Origin: Henckelia pumila | Lineage: Eukaryota > Streptophyta > Magnoliopsida > Lamiales > Gesneriaceae | Length of the DNA stretch: 64,000 nucleotides | NCBI RefSeq assembly: GCF_033568475.1 | Contig: NC_133121.1 | Coordinates: forward strand, 134,448,375-134,512,374 | Reading direction: 5' to 3' | In this document: piece by piece, positions 1-11,080 of the stretch | Numbering within the stretch: position 1 is the stretch's first letter | Layout: every line of letters starts with the position of its first letter | Translations under genes and position numbers: made by a program | Notes under the pieces: generated by a model | Told to the model about the DNA's origin: nothing | What the model saw: the letters and a program-made list of their open reading frames with translations, nothing else | The model's database searches: none

Positions 1-1094
1 ATGTACGAAACACCAAGTGCGATCAATGTTGAAAAAATTATCCCCACCCAAGGAGTGTTGAACCATTTCGATCTCACGGCGAAAAATCTTGGCAAAATGG
101 CTAAATCTGCCATCCCAAGAAGCTGATACGCGCAGCTACTTAACTGAGCTTCGAACAGGCCGATTGATGACAAGACGGCTCCGATTTCAATCCAGAATTT
201 GAGCCATTTACCAGATATAGTTCTAGCTGCATCTGCCATGAATCCTGTCTCCCACTCACTTTGATCGACTACAACAGATCCTGTTACCGCTACTAAAGGG
301 ATTATATATCCCAGACAAGTTAAGATTACAGATAAAAGAAGTGCTAAAGGGAAAGTCTTTTGCGGGTTTTCGACCTCTCCTGCCATGGTACTAACATTAT
401 CCCAGAAATTAAGGTTCCAAAACAAGGTATTAAAGAACAAAGTCCAATCTTTTTTGACCCCCTTTTGTCCTAAACTAATCCACCTACGAGGATGAATCTG
501 CGGGATAGCAATCAAAGACATTAATATAAAAGGTGCAAGTGATATAATCCCTAAAGCAACAGCAACATAACCAACTATAGCCAACCCTGTGTAATTAAGA
601 ACAGAGAGCAGCACAGTAGAAATCAAGATTGCTAGAGTTCTTGGAAGCCCGGATCCGAAAATGGGGAAAATTCTTTTCAAATAATCTATACAAAGAGCCG
701 GAAAAGCTGCGATATTAATCACCCCACTGAGGAATTTCCAGGTGCCCATAAGCGAGCCAAAGAAAGGGCCGAATGCTCTGTCGGCCCATATGACAAATCC
801 GCCGTTTCCGGGGAACGTCGTGGAGAGCTCCGCCGTGATGAGAGCTTCAGGGATACTCCAAATAAACGGGAAGATGATGAATCCAAGAATGGCCAACAGA
901 GGACCTGCAGCCTGGACTGCCGGCTCTTCCCCGTAAGGGCCGCCAGCCACTTCAAAATAGATGAGGAAAATGAGGGGGAGGAGGGTGAGTTTCTTGGAAA
1001 CCTTGGCGACGGTGGTCGTGGGGAGCTCCGGGTCGTGGTCTTCCGGCGGCGGAGGGGCGGCGGCGGCGGCGGCGGCGGTTAACTTGTCGGACAT
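1..1094 (-). CDS. Polyamine uptake transporter (PUT / LAT family), 5' part
   Basis: The frame is open on the minus strand from an ATG at 1092-1094 to the window edge, about 364 codons without an intron. It encodes an APC-superfamily permease of the plant L-type amino acid transporter group, whose characterised members import polyamines and paraquat across plasma or Golgi membranes. The N-terminus is short and cytosolic with an alanine run (a GCC/GCG repeat at about 1054-1078) and a proline run. Next comes the family's first membrane segment with its conserved block ([11 protein letters not shown]), then a second segment followed by EALITAEL and FPGNGGFV. At least six further hydrophobic segments follow. 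The C-terminal part lies outside the window, so completeness cannot be judged. The family is clear; which PUT paralogue it is remains open. Confidence 0.88.
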   Translation of the reverse strand, partial: MSDKLTAAAAAAAPPPPEDHDPELPTTTVAKVSKKLTLLPLIFLIYFEVAGGPYGEEPAVQAAGPLLAILGFIIFPFIWSIPEALITAELSTTFPGNGGFVIWADRAFGPFFGSLMGTWKFLSGVINIAAFPALCIDYLKRIFPIFGSGLPRTLAILISTVLLSVLNYTGLAIVGYVAVALGIISLAPFILMSLIAIPQIHPRRWISLGQKGVKKDWTLFFNTLFWNLNFWDNVSTMAGEVENPQKTFPLALLLSVILTCLGYIIPLVAVTGSVVVDQSEWETGFMADAARTISGKWLKFWIEIGAVLSSIGLFEAQLSSCAYQLLGMADLAILPRFFAVRSKWFNTPWVGIIFSTLIALGVSY

Positions 1095-1980
1095 GATTCC
1101 AAAGATATTTTGCCCTTTTTTTTTCTTGAAAAATAATATCTGGAATCACGTTGGAGGAAGATTTTAAAATGGGATATAAATTAGGAGGAATCTTTGAGAA
1201 TCTCCGGATTGTTTGACTTCGATGGCTCAGTAGTGTCTGCCCGGTGAGGGTGAAGACTGACTCGTGTGAAACAGTATTACGATTTGATTTTTATGGAATT
1301 TTTTTTAAATTTATTATGATTTTTTATATTAGAAATATTGTTTTTTTTTTGTTTGTTGGTACTTGGTATTAATTGAGTTGATCCGTTTATGAATATAAAT
1401 GTGACAGGATATGAATTTGGGAAAAAAATTTCAGCCACGAAAGTTTTTCATTTTTTTTCGAAAATAAAATTATATAACTTTTGTTTTTTTGGGGTCTTTT
1501 TGGGTTTTTTTTTTAATGAAATAACATCTCATAAATCAACAGCATTCTTTTTTGACAACTTTTTCGCTAAATCATAGAAAGCAAGAATACGTGATGTTTC
1601 ATTAAGTTGGTAGTCGACAAAAATCGAAAATTTATAATTTCAAATACAAAGTAATCGTCTACGGCTCTACGCAACAAAATGATATGAGATCTGATTTTTG
1701 GGATTCGATTATAGATTGATTATATATTTATACTATCTATGCTTTTATATCTATAATATTGTATAAAGATTGAGAGCTTAGAAAAACTACTTTTTGGTAT
1801 AACATTAATACACTAAAATTTCTTTCTTATTTTTTTTTTCTGATATAAATTTATACAGAACTTTCACACTAAAAAAAACTCAACTACCTTTTAAAAAAAT
1901 TATGTATATCTATATATATATATATTATGTTGCACATGCAATGTATGTGTTGCGTCACTAGTATATACATATAGAGTAAC
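1095..1980. other. 5' flank of the PUT gene, AT-rich
   Basis: This stretch holds the 5' UTR and promoter of the minus-strand transporter gene and then AT-rich intergenic sequence with several poly-T runs. Short open frames here are low-complexity and show no recognisable protein. No confident TATA box could be singled out. Confidence 0.5.
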
Positions 1981-2137
1981 ACTCATGTGAAACGGTCTCA
2001 TCCGTGAGACGGGTCAACCCTACCCATATTTATAATAATAAGTAATACTTTTGGTATAAAATGTAATACTTTTTAATGAATAACCCATATAAGAGACTCG
2101 TCTAAAAAAATAACACTTGAGATCGTTTCATAAGAGT
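1981..2137. mobile_element. 157-bp MITE with ACTC..GTCTCA termini, copy A
   Basis: The left end reads ACTCATGTGAAACGGTCTCA, and the reverse complement of the right end reads ACTCTTATGAAACGATCTCA, giving an imperfect 20-bp terminal inverted repeat. The interior is nearly identical to a second copy at 35800-35957, and a diverged relative lies at 34959-35128. There is no coding capacity. I found no convincing target-site duplication, so the superfamily is not assigned. Confidence 0.75.
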
Positions 2138-2995
2138 TTTTGGCATATATAAAAAGTCAGAAGTTGGAAAGGAAGTTAAAAGAGGCGACAAGTGTGATGG
2201 CCAATAAAAAGTCCTTTCTCTGTTTAATTTTAATAAAAAAATTATATACACTTTTCACATGTTTTTTTTTTTCCTTTTTCTTTTTTCACATATCTTGTTT
2301 ATTATTAATTTATGTAAATTTTGGGTGACAGATTTGACTGTAGATTAGTTAATGTCGATTTAATTGCTATTTATTAGGCGTGGTGTAAGGTATTATCACG
2401 TTAGCTGACTTTTTTTAGCGTAAAATCTATACTATAACGTAACACTTGGATAATTATTATAATATAATATAATAATGGGTAAATAATGTATAGAATGATC
2501 TTGCAAAGCAAAAATGACAACTGTTTGATTAATTAGTTCATGATAAATATCTCAGCCCATTTAATCCCCACTTTTTTTGTGAGTGATATGAAGCTATTGG
2601 AGACTTTACAGAGAATTATTGAAGCCGATAGAATAATGTTAGTCTAGTATATAATGTTCACTAGACCCATATTTTCACCGGGTATTTTGTTATCTAACTT
2701 CGATCAACCATATAAATGTCAAGATTTAGATGTATTTTTGGATACCGTTTTTTGCCCAAGAAAATACCTAGATTGATTAATCATTATTGTTTTGTTCAAT
2801 GTTCAATTCAATTTCTATGAAAGATTAGGGTCATACGTCATTATCTTATGCAAATATATTGATTTATCGTCCTTATATGCTTCTTCTTTTATCCTTTAAT
2901 TCACGAGCTAAATAGTGCTTTTGACGTGTACTTATTCTAAGAGTAGCATGAAATTTTCCGTGCAAACATGCTGCACAACCAATGCCAGATGTGAA
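2138..2995. other. Intergenic, nothing recognised
   Basis: AT-rich sequence with poly-T tracts. No gene, RNA or repeat boundary can be supported on either strand. Confidence 0.4.
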
Positions 2996-3832
2996 TAGGG
3001 GTGAAATAAGGTTGGAATCCGTCCCGTAACTCTCCTACCCATTTTTCGTCCCGAAAAGAACCGGGATTTTTTTTCTCCCGATCTCGTATCCGACACATTT
3101 CGAGACTCGAATATTCGGGATCCCGACGGGTAAAGAGAGGAAATCCCGATTTTTTTTTTCATTTTCAAATTTTCGTTCAAAAAAAAAGAAAATTGTGATT
3201 ATTTTGTACAAAATTCAATTTATAAATTTATATTACTAAATAAAAAATAAATATTCAACTTAAAATTATAATATTAAAATATTTCGGAAAAATTTCAAGG
3301 TTTTGTCAAGAGAAGAACATTATATTGTGCATCAAATAATTATTAATAAATGTTCGGAACAAATTACTAGATTTTGTTAAATAAATTTTAAATTGCATCT
3401 CTTATTCTACATATTTATTCTAATTAGATAATTTATAAATATGAATTAATTAAATTATTAATTAATTTTTTTAAAAAAATACAAAAAAATAATAAAATGT
3501 CATTTTGTGATTCTACTATTTGATCGTTTCAACAATAAACAATTATGCAAATTAAGTCCACAATTAATTGTTATATGTGTTGAAACACAATAATATTTAG
3601 TTCAATTTATTAATAAAATTATTATAAAATATATTAAAATATTATTTATGGACGAGTCGGGAATCCCGTCGGGATAATGTTTTATTCCCGATCCCTCTTT
3701 CGAGACTAATCGGAACGGAAAAAATCCCGAAAAATCGAGTCGGAAAAATGTCGGGATGAGATTTTTTCAAAACGAGAATGAATTAATGAAATTTGGGAAG
3801 GATCAGGATTTCAGGAATTTTTGTCATCCCTA
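2996..3832. mobile_element. Non-autonomous hAT-like element (837 bp)
   Basis: The left end (TAGGGGTGA) and the right end (TCATCCCTA) form short terminal inverted repeats. Near both ends are GC-richer blocks rich in CGGGAT/ATCCCG words (about 3010-3150 and 3650-3780) that are mutually complementary, while the middle is plain AT-rich DNA. The flanks are GATGTGAA and AATGTGAC, an 8-bp target duplication with six matching internal positions. The 8-bp duplication and TAGGGGTG ends are typical of hAT elements. No transposase is encoded. Confidence 0.65.
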
Positions 3833-4113
3833 AATGTGACCGCCAATTCAGTTTTATCAGTTGTATTGCATTCCGCTCTTTTCATTTTATGTTAGTCATA
3901 CAATCGATATGAAGACAGTTCATCAATATGGGGCATCTTAAACTTCTATAATACTGATTTAATATTCGATTGAAGTAGGTTTTGTACGATATAGGAATAG
4001 AATATTGCTTCTCAGTAGGAATTGTATACAAAGTACCGAGCTTGCAAATAAATAAGCAGATATATCATTTGCTTAGTTTTTTTTCATCTACATTCATGTG
4101 ATTAATTATATAC

Positions 4114-5964
4114 GTTTTTATTATAAGTAATTTAAAAAAACATTTTAATTGCACAAATAATGCATGGTGGGGCCTTTTGCAGTAATACTGCAAAAGGCTC
4201 CTGCCAATAGCGGACCCTGCATTAAAATTGCAGGGTCCGTTGTTAAAGACAAAGCAGCGTCCGCTATTTGCAGAAGCAAACGCTGCCAAGGCAGCGTCTG
4301 CTTTGTTATTTTGCATCACGGGCGTTTTGGCACGTGATGCGAAATTATTGTGATTGTGCTATTAAATATGCATGCTGCGAACTTGAGATCATTATGATGC
4401 TTTCTCATTTTTATTTTGCAGGAGACCGAAGCTTTCCTTCCCTTTCTTTCCTTAAATGTTTTCTTTTTTTTATTTTATAGAAGAATGACCGAAGCAAATA
4501 TTTTTTTTTTGAGCAACCACCGAAGCTTTTTGAAATATTTTCCGCGTTGTTTTCTGAATTAGGTAACTTTATAATGTTATCGTTTTAATTCTTTTTAAAT
4601 TTTGCATGCAAAATAAATTCTATCAAAAATTGTGTTATTATTCATATGAATTTTTGTTCATATTGTTTTTGCAGGTAAATTTGATATTAAACGTGAAATA
4701 ACATAGAGGTACGTTTTAATATTATTATAACAATATTAAGTTTTGTGTATATTTTAAATAATACTATTATTATTCATGTTTTTTAAGTTAAATGTTGACT
4801 ATAGTTTGTTGGTTATGTTACTATATTATATTTTTATATTATATAATATTTTGGTTAATCATTCACGCTGTGTAATTGTAATCTTTATTTGATATCCCTT
4901 ATTTTTACTAAGTTGGTCAATAGTATTAATTCCTAAATTAAGTTACCTAAAATATTAACCATTTATAGAAAGTTTTAATATATAATGTTCAAAATAGAAA
5001 AACATTTATATTAGTAAATCGCCTACAACTAATTCATAATATTGAAAGACTTTTAAGAATTTTAATTTTTTTAATACAATAGAATTAATATTTAAAATTT
5101 AAATGAATTGTTAAATATTGATGTAGTAAAAATTTCTACGCATCTTAATTACATTAGTTTATACCACTTAATTAATACTTTGTTTATCAAAGAAATAATA
5201 TATATTTTTAATAATAATATATTATATTAAAAAGGTAGATATCATATTTATTTTTATTTTTTACATATATGTCTTGAATTTGTAATATTAGTTAAAAGTA
5301 TAAATTAAATAATGTATATAATATTGTGTAATCACTTTATTTGAGAACCAATAAGAGAAAATAATTAAAGTGATAATAAATTTGAATTCTAAATAATAAA
5401 TTTAAGTGAATATTTTCAATAAACAAATACAATTGAAATATTTTATAAAAAATTAAAAATAAGAATAAGAATAAAAAATATCTTCCTAATACTTTAATTT
5501 ATCAAAAGCATGATGTTCAATAGTAAAAAAAAAAGTGAGTTCAGTGTTTGTCGGAAAATTGTATATTATTGTGGGAGGTTGTATATTATTATGGGGATTT
5601 TATGCGTGCTCGATAATTTAATTATTCGCGTGTCTCTAAAAATCACGTTCGCAGGAGAGGAAGGCGGATGGTGAATAATCAACGTCCGCAATTGGCCTTA
5701 GCGGACGCTGATATTATAATAATAAAATATACTAGGGCATGCATTGTATGCATATGGGACGCTGCCACATAGGCAGCGTCCGCTGCTGACAGAAGCGGAC
5801 GCTGCCTCTGTGGCAGCGTCCGCTTCTTTGAAGAACGGACGCTGCCATTAAAATAATGCAGCGTCCGCTCTTCAAGTTAGCGTTTTAAAGTATTTTTGAT
5901 TCACCCACCACCATGCATTATTTGTGCAATTAAAATGTTTTTTTAAATTACATTTAATAAAAAC
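4114..5964. mobile_element. 1.85-kb inverted-repeat element with palindromic GC-rich arrays
   Basis: The outer inverted repeats at 4114-4170 and 5908-5964 match closely over 57 bp (GTTTTTATTA at the outside, GCATGGTGG at the inside). Immediately inside lie GC-rich blocks at about 4171-4320 and 5755-5880. They are built from repeated GGACGCTGCC / GGCAGCGTCC words that pair both within each block and between the blocks. About 1.4 kb of very AT-rich DNA separates them. No transposase and no target duplication were seen. It is probably a non-autonomous DNA transposon, perhaps Mutator- or CACTA-like given the subterminal repeats, but the superfamily is unassigned. Confidence 0.6.
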
Positions 5965-6218
5965 CCGCATTTACTGGATGCAGAGGTTGGTAGTAACAAG
6001 TAATTTTGTATTAAATTCATGTGTTTCTCGTTTCCGTAATCAAACGCACTCAAAGAAACATTCCAATTGTATTTTTTTGTTGTTTGAAACTATCAACGTT
6101 GCTATCCGAAACCGAACTTCGCCTATGAGGAGTCAAAGAGATCCGATTCTTGTCGAACCAAGAGATCAATTCTAGACTCGTCGAAAGTTTTTTTAATAAT
6201 GTGACGTGAAATTTATTT

Positions 6219-6468
6219 ATTTATTTATTTATTTTTTTGAAAATACAAGTACAATATTTCATTAATATTACAACTACACGATACAACAATGTAATGAAAC
6301 TGCCCGCACAACCGACGAAACTTGAGCATGGACTCGAGACTTGCTTATCTAAAACGATGAAACTACTTAAATCTACCTAAATAAATTAGGAAACCTACCC
6401 GCCATCAGCGGAAATCAAACCTGAGACCAGGGCCTCACCCTTAACCATTGGGCCAAGGGATCATTGGC
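6219..6468 (-). mobile_element. tRNA-derived SINE with perfect 16-bp target duplication
   Basis: On the minus strand the element begins with a tRNA-like head at about 6468. A polymerase III box A (TGGCCCAATGG) is followed by a box B (GGTTTGATTTCC), then a body of about 150 bp. It ends in an AATA-rich tail, seen as TTTATTTA repeats at 6219-6237 on the plus strand. The sequence GACGTGAAATTTATTT occurs at 6203-6218 and again at 6469-6484, a perfect 16-bp target-site duplication. This is the signature of LINE-mediated insertion and makes the call strong. Confidence 0.85.
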
Positions 6469-6484
6469 GACGTGAAATTTATTT

Positions 6485-6542
6485 TAATCAGCATATTGAA
6501 CATATATTTGTGTCACGGTAGGCGATCGATGATATGGGTTTT

Positions 6543-6597
<55 letters not shown>

Positions 6598-7064
6598 TAG
6601 GCCCTTTTGGTTTTGGCAATTTAAAATGCGGGTGGATTGGTTGCACGTATCAATCAATTGGTTCGTGTTTCAACTCTCCTAAGCTCTAGAAAGGCGCCTC
6701 CCTTTATAGTTTATACACAACATTTTTTTTAAGTGCCAAATCATTGAGTTTCCATTATGTAGATTACACTTACGGATAATTGTATTTGGCTATTTGTAAG
6801 TTTGGCAATTTATATTATTAAATTTTTGTTGGATTCCGTTATTTTTGTTTTTTTGATTTCTGGCAATTGTAATCATTTTTATTATATAAAGTTCATGTGA
6901 CACGCCTATGTTGTTTTGACGTGTGTAGTGTCGCATTTACAATTACTGATTAAGACTGAAATTTGATGACACGGATTATCAAAATCAAAACAAAAAATAA
7001 AAACACAAACATATATATATAGAACAATTTTCACTTACATTTATTTAGCTATTACTATTTTTTT
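6485..7064. other. Intergenic with (TA)n microsatellite
   Basis: A (TA)n run occupies about 6545-6595. The rest is AT-rich with no gene. Positions 7057-7064 (ATTTTTTT) are the left copy of the 8-bp direct repeat that flanks the following element. Confidence 0.5.
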
Positions 7065-7230
7065 GGGATAATTCCTAAATATGTCCATGTATCTTTTTCA
7101 TTTTCCGTATTATATCCCTATCACTTTTCATGTTCCAAATATATCCCTGATTCATTAAACAGTTTCCTGAATTTGTCCTTAAAACTAAATAATATCCATT
7201 CTACCCTTTATTTCCTTATTTAATTAAAAT
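7065..7230 (+). repeat. Left terminal inverted repeat
   Basis: It aligns by eye, gaps allowed, with the reverse complement of 16430-16591. The best block is GTTCC.AAT.TATCCCT followed by a second TGTCC and an ACTAAA word. The outer nine bases GGGATAAT plus T/A are the best conserved. Confidence 0.65.
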
Positions 7231-7240
7231 AGTGCATAAG

Positions 7241-7500
7241 CCCATCATGCTTTCGTAAGATTAATTAAAATTAAATACCTCTTTGACCATAGTGTCGTTG
7301 GGTCATACCTGCTGAGTTTTACGAAGTGCTCCTCACACTCAACCACGCAGTCGCAACAGATGATTTCTGCACAAGCTCCTTCAACGACACCCAGCACAAC
7401 CTTAACTCGTTTTCTACCTTAAGACGTATGGTATATAAAATTAATTATAAAATATGAGAATGGATGAACAAGAGACTTAGAAAATTTATTCAGACAACAT
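7241..7500. other. GC-richer fragment, possibly captured gene sequence
   Basis: About 7285-7425 is clearly less AT-rich than its surroundings, and more than one frame stays open through it on both strands. That is what a captured exon fragment would look like. A good minus-strand splice donor (CAGCAG then GTATGA) sits near 7305-7320. I do not recognise the protein in any frame and cannot tell which strand was coding. It could also be part of the pararetroviral leader, left of the solo LTR. Confidence 0.3.
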
Positions 7501-7506
7501 ATTATT

Positions 7507-9352
7507 TGTTGGAGAACGCGGCGATCAGATCAATTATGATTGATACCCGGTGCAGCGGAAGTTTAAAATTTTGTATGGAACGATTCCATAATGGGTATCA
7601 ACCTTACGATTAAATTGTGTGTGTAAAAATTAAATAACAATTATAAAATTTTTACCTTTAATCTCGAATCGAGATTTTGGACACCAACAGATTTCTCTGC
7701 TCTTGTTGTATATCCCTGGAACTGATGGACGAACTGTTCTTCAATCAGGTCCACGAACAGAGATTTAATCCCTCTGATAGATTGCACTAGAAAATCTATC
7801 AGAAGTTTTCTACGAAGAGATTAACGAATTTGATCCGTTAAACCAGACTGTAATTCAAAATTCACAGGCTGGATTTTCCCGAGCAGAGGGGAAAAGGGGG
7901 CGGCCACTTCAGAAGAAAAAGACTAGGGTTTTTCGAAAATTTTGTGACCTGTTGTGTGTAATTTCTGTACTGCAATAACTTATTTATAATGTAGGCCACT
8001 AACAGCTTAGGGCCCATTAGTCATAAGTTCAGGCCCGACAAGCAAAGCCCGTATGTTCAGAAATTAATATAAAATTCATCGTGACTCCGATTGATAAACC
8101 GATTTCACCAATGTGCACATAAACCATTTCTGCACCTTTTAAAGTCAAGATAAATTTTTCTGAATCCGAATTTAGTGATTTCCAAAAATGGCCATCCCTA
8201 TGTCATTTTAGGAAATCTTACTCCTCTACTCTTAAATAAGAAGTCCAACTTCTTCGTTCATTAAATTTAACTCTTTAAATTTAACTATCTCAACGGGGAT
8301 TAAAAATCCATTACACTGTGTGACCCTCAATGGTTCAGGGATACAGCTAGCCGTGGGCTCACAACTCCTTGTGACTCGGAACAACAATTTCCGACTTGCC
8401 CATCGAATCATGGTATGAGCGCCTAGCAACATCGCCCCATGATTCCCTAGGTATCACTGATAGTGCCTACAAGAACCAGTAGATTTTGGTTAGCGTACAG
8501 TACGGTCCCTTCATCCATATATCCCGATCGAATCAACAACCATTGGTATATCAAGAGTCGCTCGAGATTCGATAACTATGCAATGCATCTTGAAGATCAA
8601 ATAGTGACATCGCATGTGCTACTAAGAAACCATTTCTTAAATCACATCATGTACTCTGGCCAGAGATTCGTCACACTAATATATCCTCAGATCGCATAGG
8701 ATATCCACACTCGCAAGTATGTGGTGAATCCTTGACAACAAAGCATCGACTCCTACATGTGTTGTAACTGTACCCAATCCCGACACCTGATGACCCCAAT
8801 AGAGTCGGTAAACGAGTCAAAGCACAGTACTAGCATATAGAGTCTCAATGATATTTCAAGTAGTAAGGACTAATGGTGTACAACCAAAACCGCGGACTAT
8901 TTCCACTCGATAAGTGATAACCACTTGGAAAGTCCGGATAGGGTAGTTCAATCATTCATCATATGAATATCCATTTGCATGCTTTGAACATCTCTATGTT
9001 CCCTACCAATGAAACGTGGTACTCTGCATCGCAAATGCTAGTCTCAAACTCGAGCGATCCTTATCCTTATTATCGGATGGCTCAATCGACTAGGAACAGT
9101 TTAGAATATACAGTGACTATAAGATGTGTTTCATGATAGACATCTCCATGTTCTACCACATCTTACATACACTATAGTATATTCAAGGTCTTTATCAAAA
9201 CAACAATAGTATATCACAATATAACAATATGAAGAAAGATAAAGTCATTGCCATTAATAAAAGTGTAAATTATATTAAACAAAAGATTGTTTATACAAAG
9301 AGTCATCAAAGCCCTTAGCCACAAGTTGGCTCACCGGGCACCCACTCTTTCA
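7507..9352 (-). mobile_element. Solo LTR (1846 bp) of the inner copia family
   Basis: It starts TGTTGGAGAAC and ends CTCTTTCA, and matches the two LTRs at 21061-22903 and 28559-30400 along its whole length with moderate divergence. It is flanked by TTATT at 7502-7506 and 9353-9357, a perfect 5-bp target duplication. No internal element sequence remains, so LTR-LTR recombination removed it. The strand follows the coding direction of the full element. The insertion lies in the EPRV region just beyond its promoter and polyadenylation signal. Confidence 0.92.
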
Positions 9353-9479
9353 TTATTACATAAATCAACCTCCTTTGAAGAGGATGAGATAACTAGTTTA
9401 GCTACTCATAGTAGCCTTGTTCTTGAAATACATAAAAGTAAAACTTAATACAAACTTAGAAAGAGAAATATTACAATGT

Positions 9480-9485
9480 TTTATT
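9480..9485 (-). terminator. Candidate EPRV poly(A) signal (AATAAA)
   Basis: AATAAA on the minus strand lies about 55 bases downstream of the TATA box at 9538-9545. Caulimovirids place their poly(A) signal just downstream of the transcription start in the terminally redundant region, so the position fits. It is inferred from position and motif only. Confidence 0.45.
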
Positions 9486-9537
9486 TGTAAGAAAACTAAA
9501 GGGAATGATCGATGTCTTCAGCTTCCTTAAGAGCCTG

Positions 9538-9545
9538 TATTTATA
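9538..9545 (-). promoter_or_regulatory. TATA box of a 35S-like EPRV promoter
   Basis: TATAAATA on the minus strand, in GCTATAAATACAGG, follows the last viral gene as the 35S promoter does in caulimovirids. Upstream in transcription order are two 32-bp direct repeats (9622-9689). Start of transcription would be near 9510. Confidence 0.6.
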
Positions 9546-9621
9546 GCTGAAGTTCCACTCGTTTCACCGAGAAACTTCAGGGAATCTTACAGATGTCTTG
9601 AATTCTTTATGCCATTATTGA

Positions 9622-9689
9622 TGACATCTTTTGCTAGTGGGCAAGTCACATGCCCGGTGACATTTTTTACTAGTGGAGGAGTCACATGC
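9622..9689 (-). repeat. Two enhancer-like 32-bp direct repeats, 36-bp period
   Basis: Copies at 9622-9653 and 9658-9689 share GACAT.TTTT.CTAGTGG and AGTCACATGC with a few substitutions. They lie about 80-150 bp upstream of the EPRV TATA box in transcription order. Each contains GTGACT and TGTCA words. The repeat is seen directly; enhancer function is inferred from position. Confidence 0.55.
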
Positions 9690-9730
9690 TTGACTTTTTC
9701 TTTTGGATTTATTCTCCTCACATGCCTTCT

Positions 9731-11080
9731 TTATTGTTGTCGGGGCATCTTTTGCTTTTGCAGTGGGCCCCTAGGAAAACGCGGTTTTGGTGGTCCCTGT
9801 CCACCTTTGCTTGTCTCGAAAAAATCCTTTTGATCCGTTCGGGGTTTGAAGGTTTTTTCAAATTCTGGCTCCTTCTGGTTTGGACATTTTGGGCAGATAT
9901 TCTCTGACCATCTTCCGATGTGAGCCATGTTACAGAATTTTCGGCGAGTTTCTTTACTCCCCGGTAGCTTGTTGTTCCACAAAAAGTTCCTCTTCTTTTC
10001 GAAGAGTTATTCCGCAAAATCCGTAGTTTTTCCTGTCATTGTGTTTAACAGGAATGATCCATTCACATAATTCTGATAAAATTTGAACGAAAACTTGACC
10101 TTGTCCATCTCGGTGAGACAAACCCAAATATCCCATGCCCTTCTGGTTGAGATTTTATTTTCTCCAAAAGTGGACACCAATGGTATTTCTTCAGATATAG
10201 GATCCTTGATAAATTTTTGATTATTTATGTCAGGTCTCCTTAGCTTGATGAAATGAAAGGGCTCATGTGATCCTTTCCCTGTTGGTTCTGGAGCTGCACT
10301 AAAGAAGTATAGCTCGAGCACATCTCCTCTGGACAAATGATCATTATTTGCCCATGTTTCTTGGACTGCTTCCTGAATCCATTTTGGTAGCTGTGATATT
10401 TCCTGAAAGCCTTGTGAAGTTGTATAAACTGAGGCTAAAGCCCCAAATTCATACCATAGCTTTACATCCTTAGGATTGACATTGTTTTTTAGCCAAACCC
10501 TTGGATATATTCCTGCAACATCAACCCTGCAAGTGATTGGGTTAATTTCACTTCTTGTACTTAATTTCTCTCATCTTTGTTGATAAACCTGAAATGGAGA
10601 AATGACAGCTGGGTTAGTATCAATCTTAGATTTACCCTTGTCAGTGTTGAGTCTAAGATTGATCTCTTCCTCTTTTACCCCAGAGGCGGAGGGTTGACTT
10701 GATGAGTTATCCTCATCGATTGTTGCTTTGTCTAGCTCATCAAAAGCTGATGATAGATTAGCGCTTGTTTCTTGATTTACAACCGGTGGCTGTATTTTTT
10801 GTTCTTGTAAAACCAATGGTTTTAACATTTCTTGTTTTTGAAAAACCAATGGTTTCTCTATGGCACACATAATTGGCCCTTGAATAGCAGCCCATAGTTG
10901 AGTTTGAGCTTGCATATATCCTGTGATTCGATTGGATACTTTGATCCGATCAGATTGTTGTAACCTGCCCGCCATATCAGCACTTATGACAAGCTGGTTG
11001 AACTCGGTTTGAAGCAACCCAAGGTGTTTCCTGAGATGCCTCTGCATTTTTATGATGGAATCTACGTCACTGCCTTCCAT
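9731..11080 (-). pseudogene. EPRV transactivator/viroplasmin-like gene, two stops
   Basis: The last viral gene starts at an ATG (11078-11080) that overlaps the end of pol by 14 nt in another frame. One reading frame of 450 codons runs to a stop at 9731, interrupted by TGA at 10571-10573 and TAA at 10007-10009. The N-terminal third is helical and charged (HLRKHLGLLQTEF). The middle is a globular block (PRVWLKNNVNP, WYEFGALASVYTT, GDVLELYFF). Near the C-terminus is a possible zinc-binding stretch (HIGRWSENICPKC) followed by a basic tail. In caulimovirids the gene in this place makes the inclusion-body protein that allows polycistronic translation. The identification rests on position and general layout rather than a decisive motif. 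Confidence 0.65.

Noticed and set aside
1925-1964. Hairpin-like GCACATGCAATG..CACTAGT resembling a Helitron 3' end
   Set aside because: The stem is imperfect and no convincing 5' end lies upstream; probably chance.
9718-10017. 99-codon minus-strand frame overlapping the transactivator end
   Set aside because: It is out of frame with the upstream gene; the other frame continues the 450-codon transactivator-like reading.
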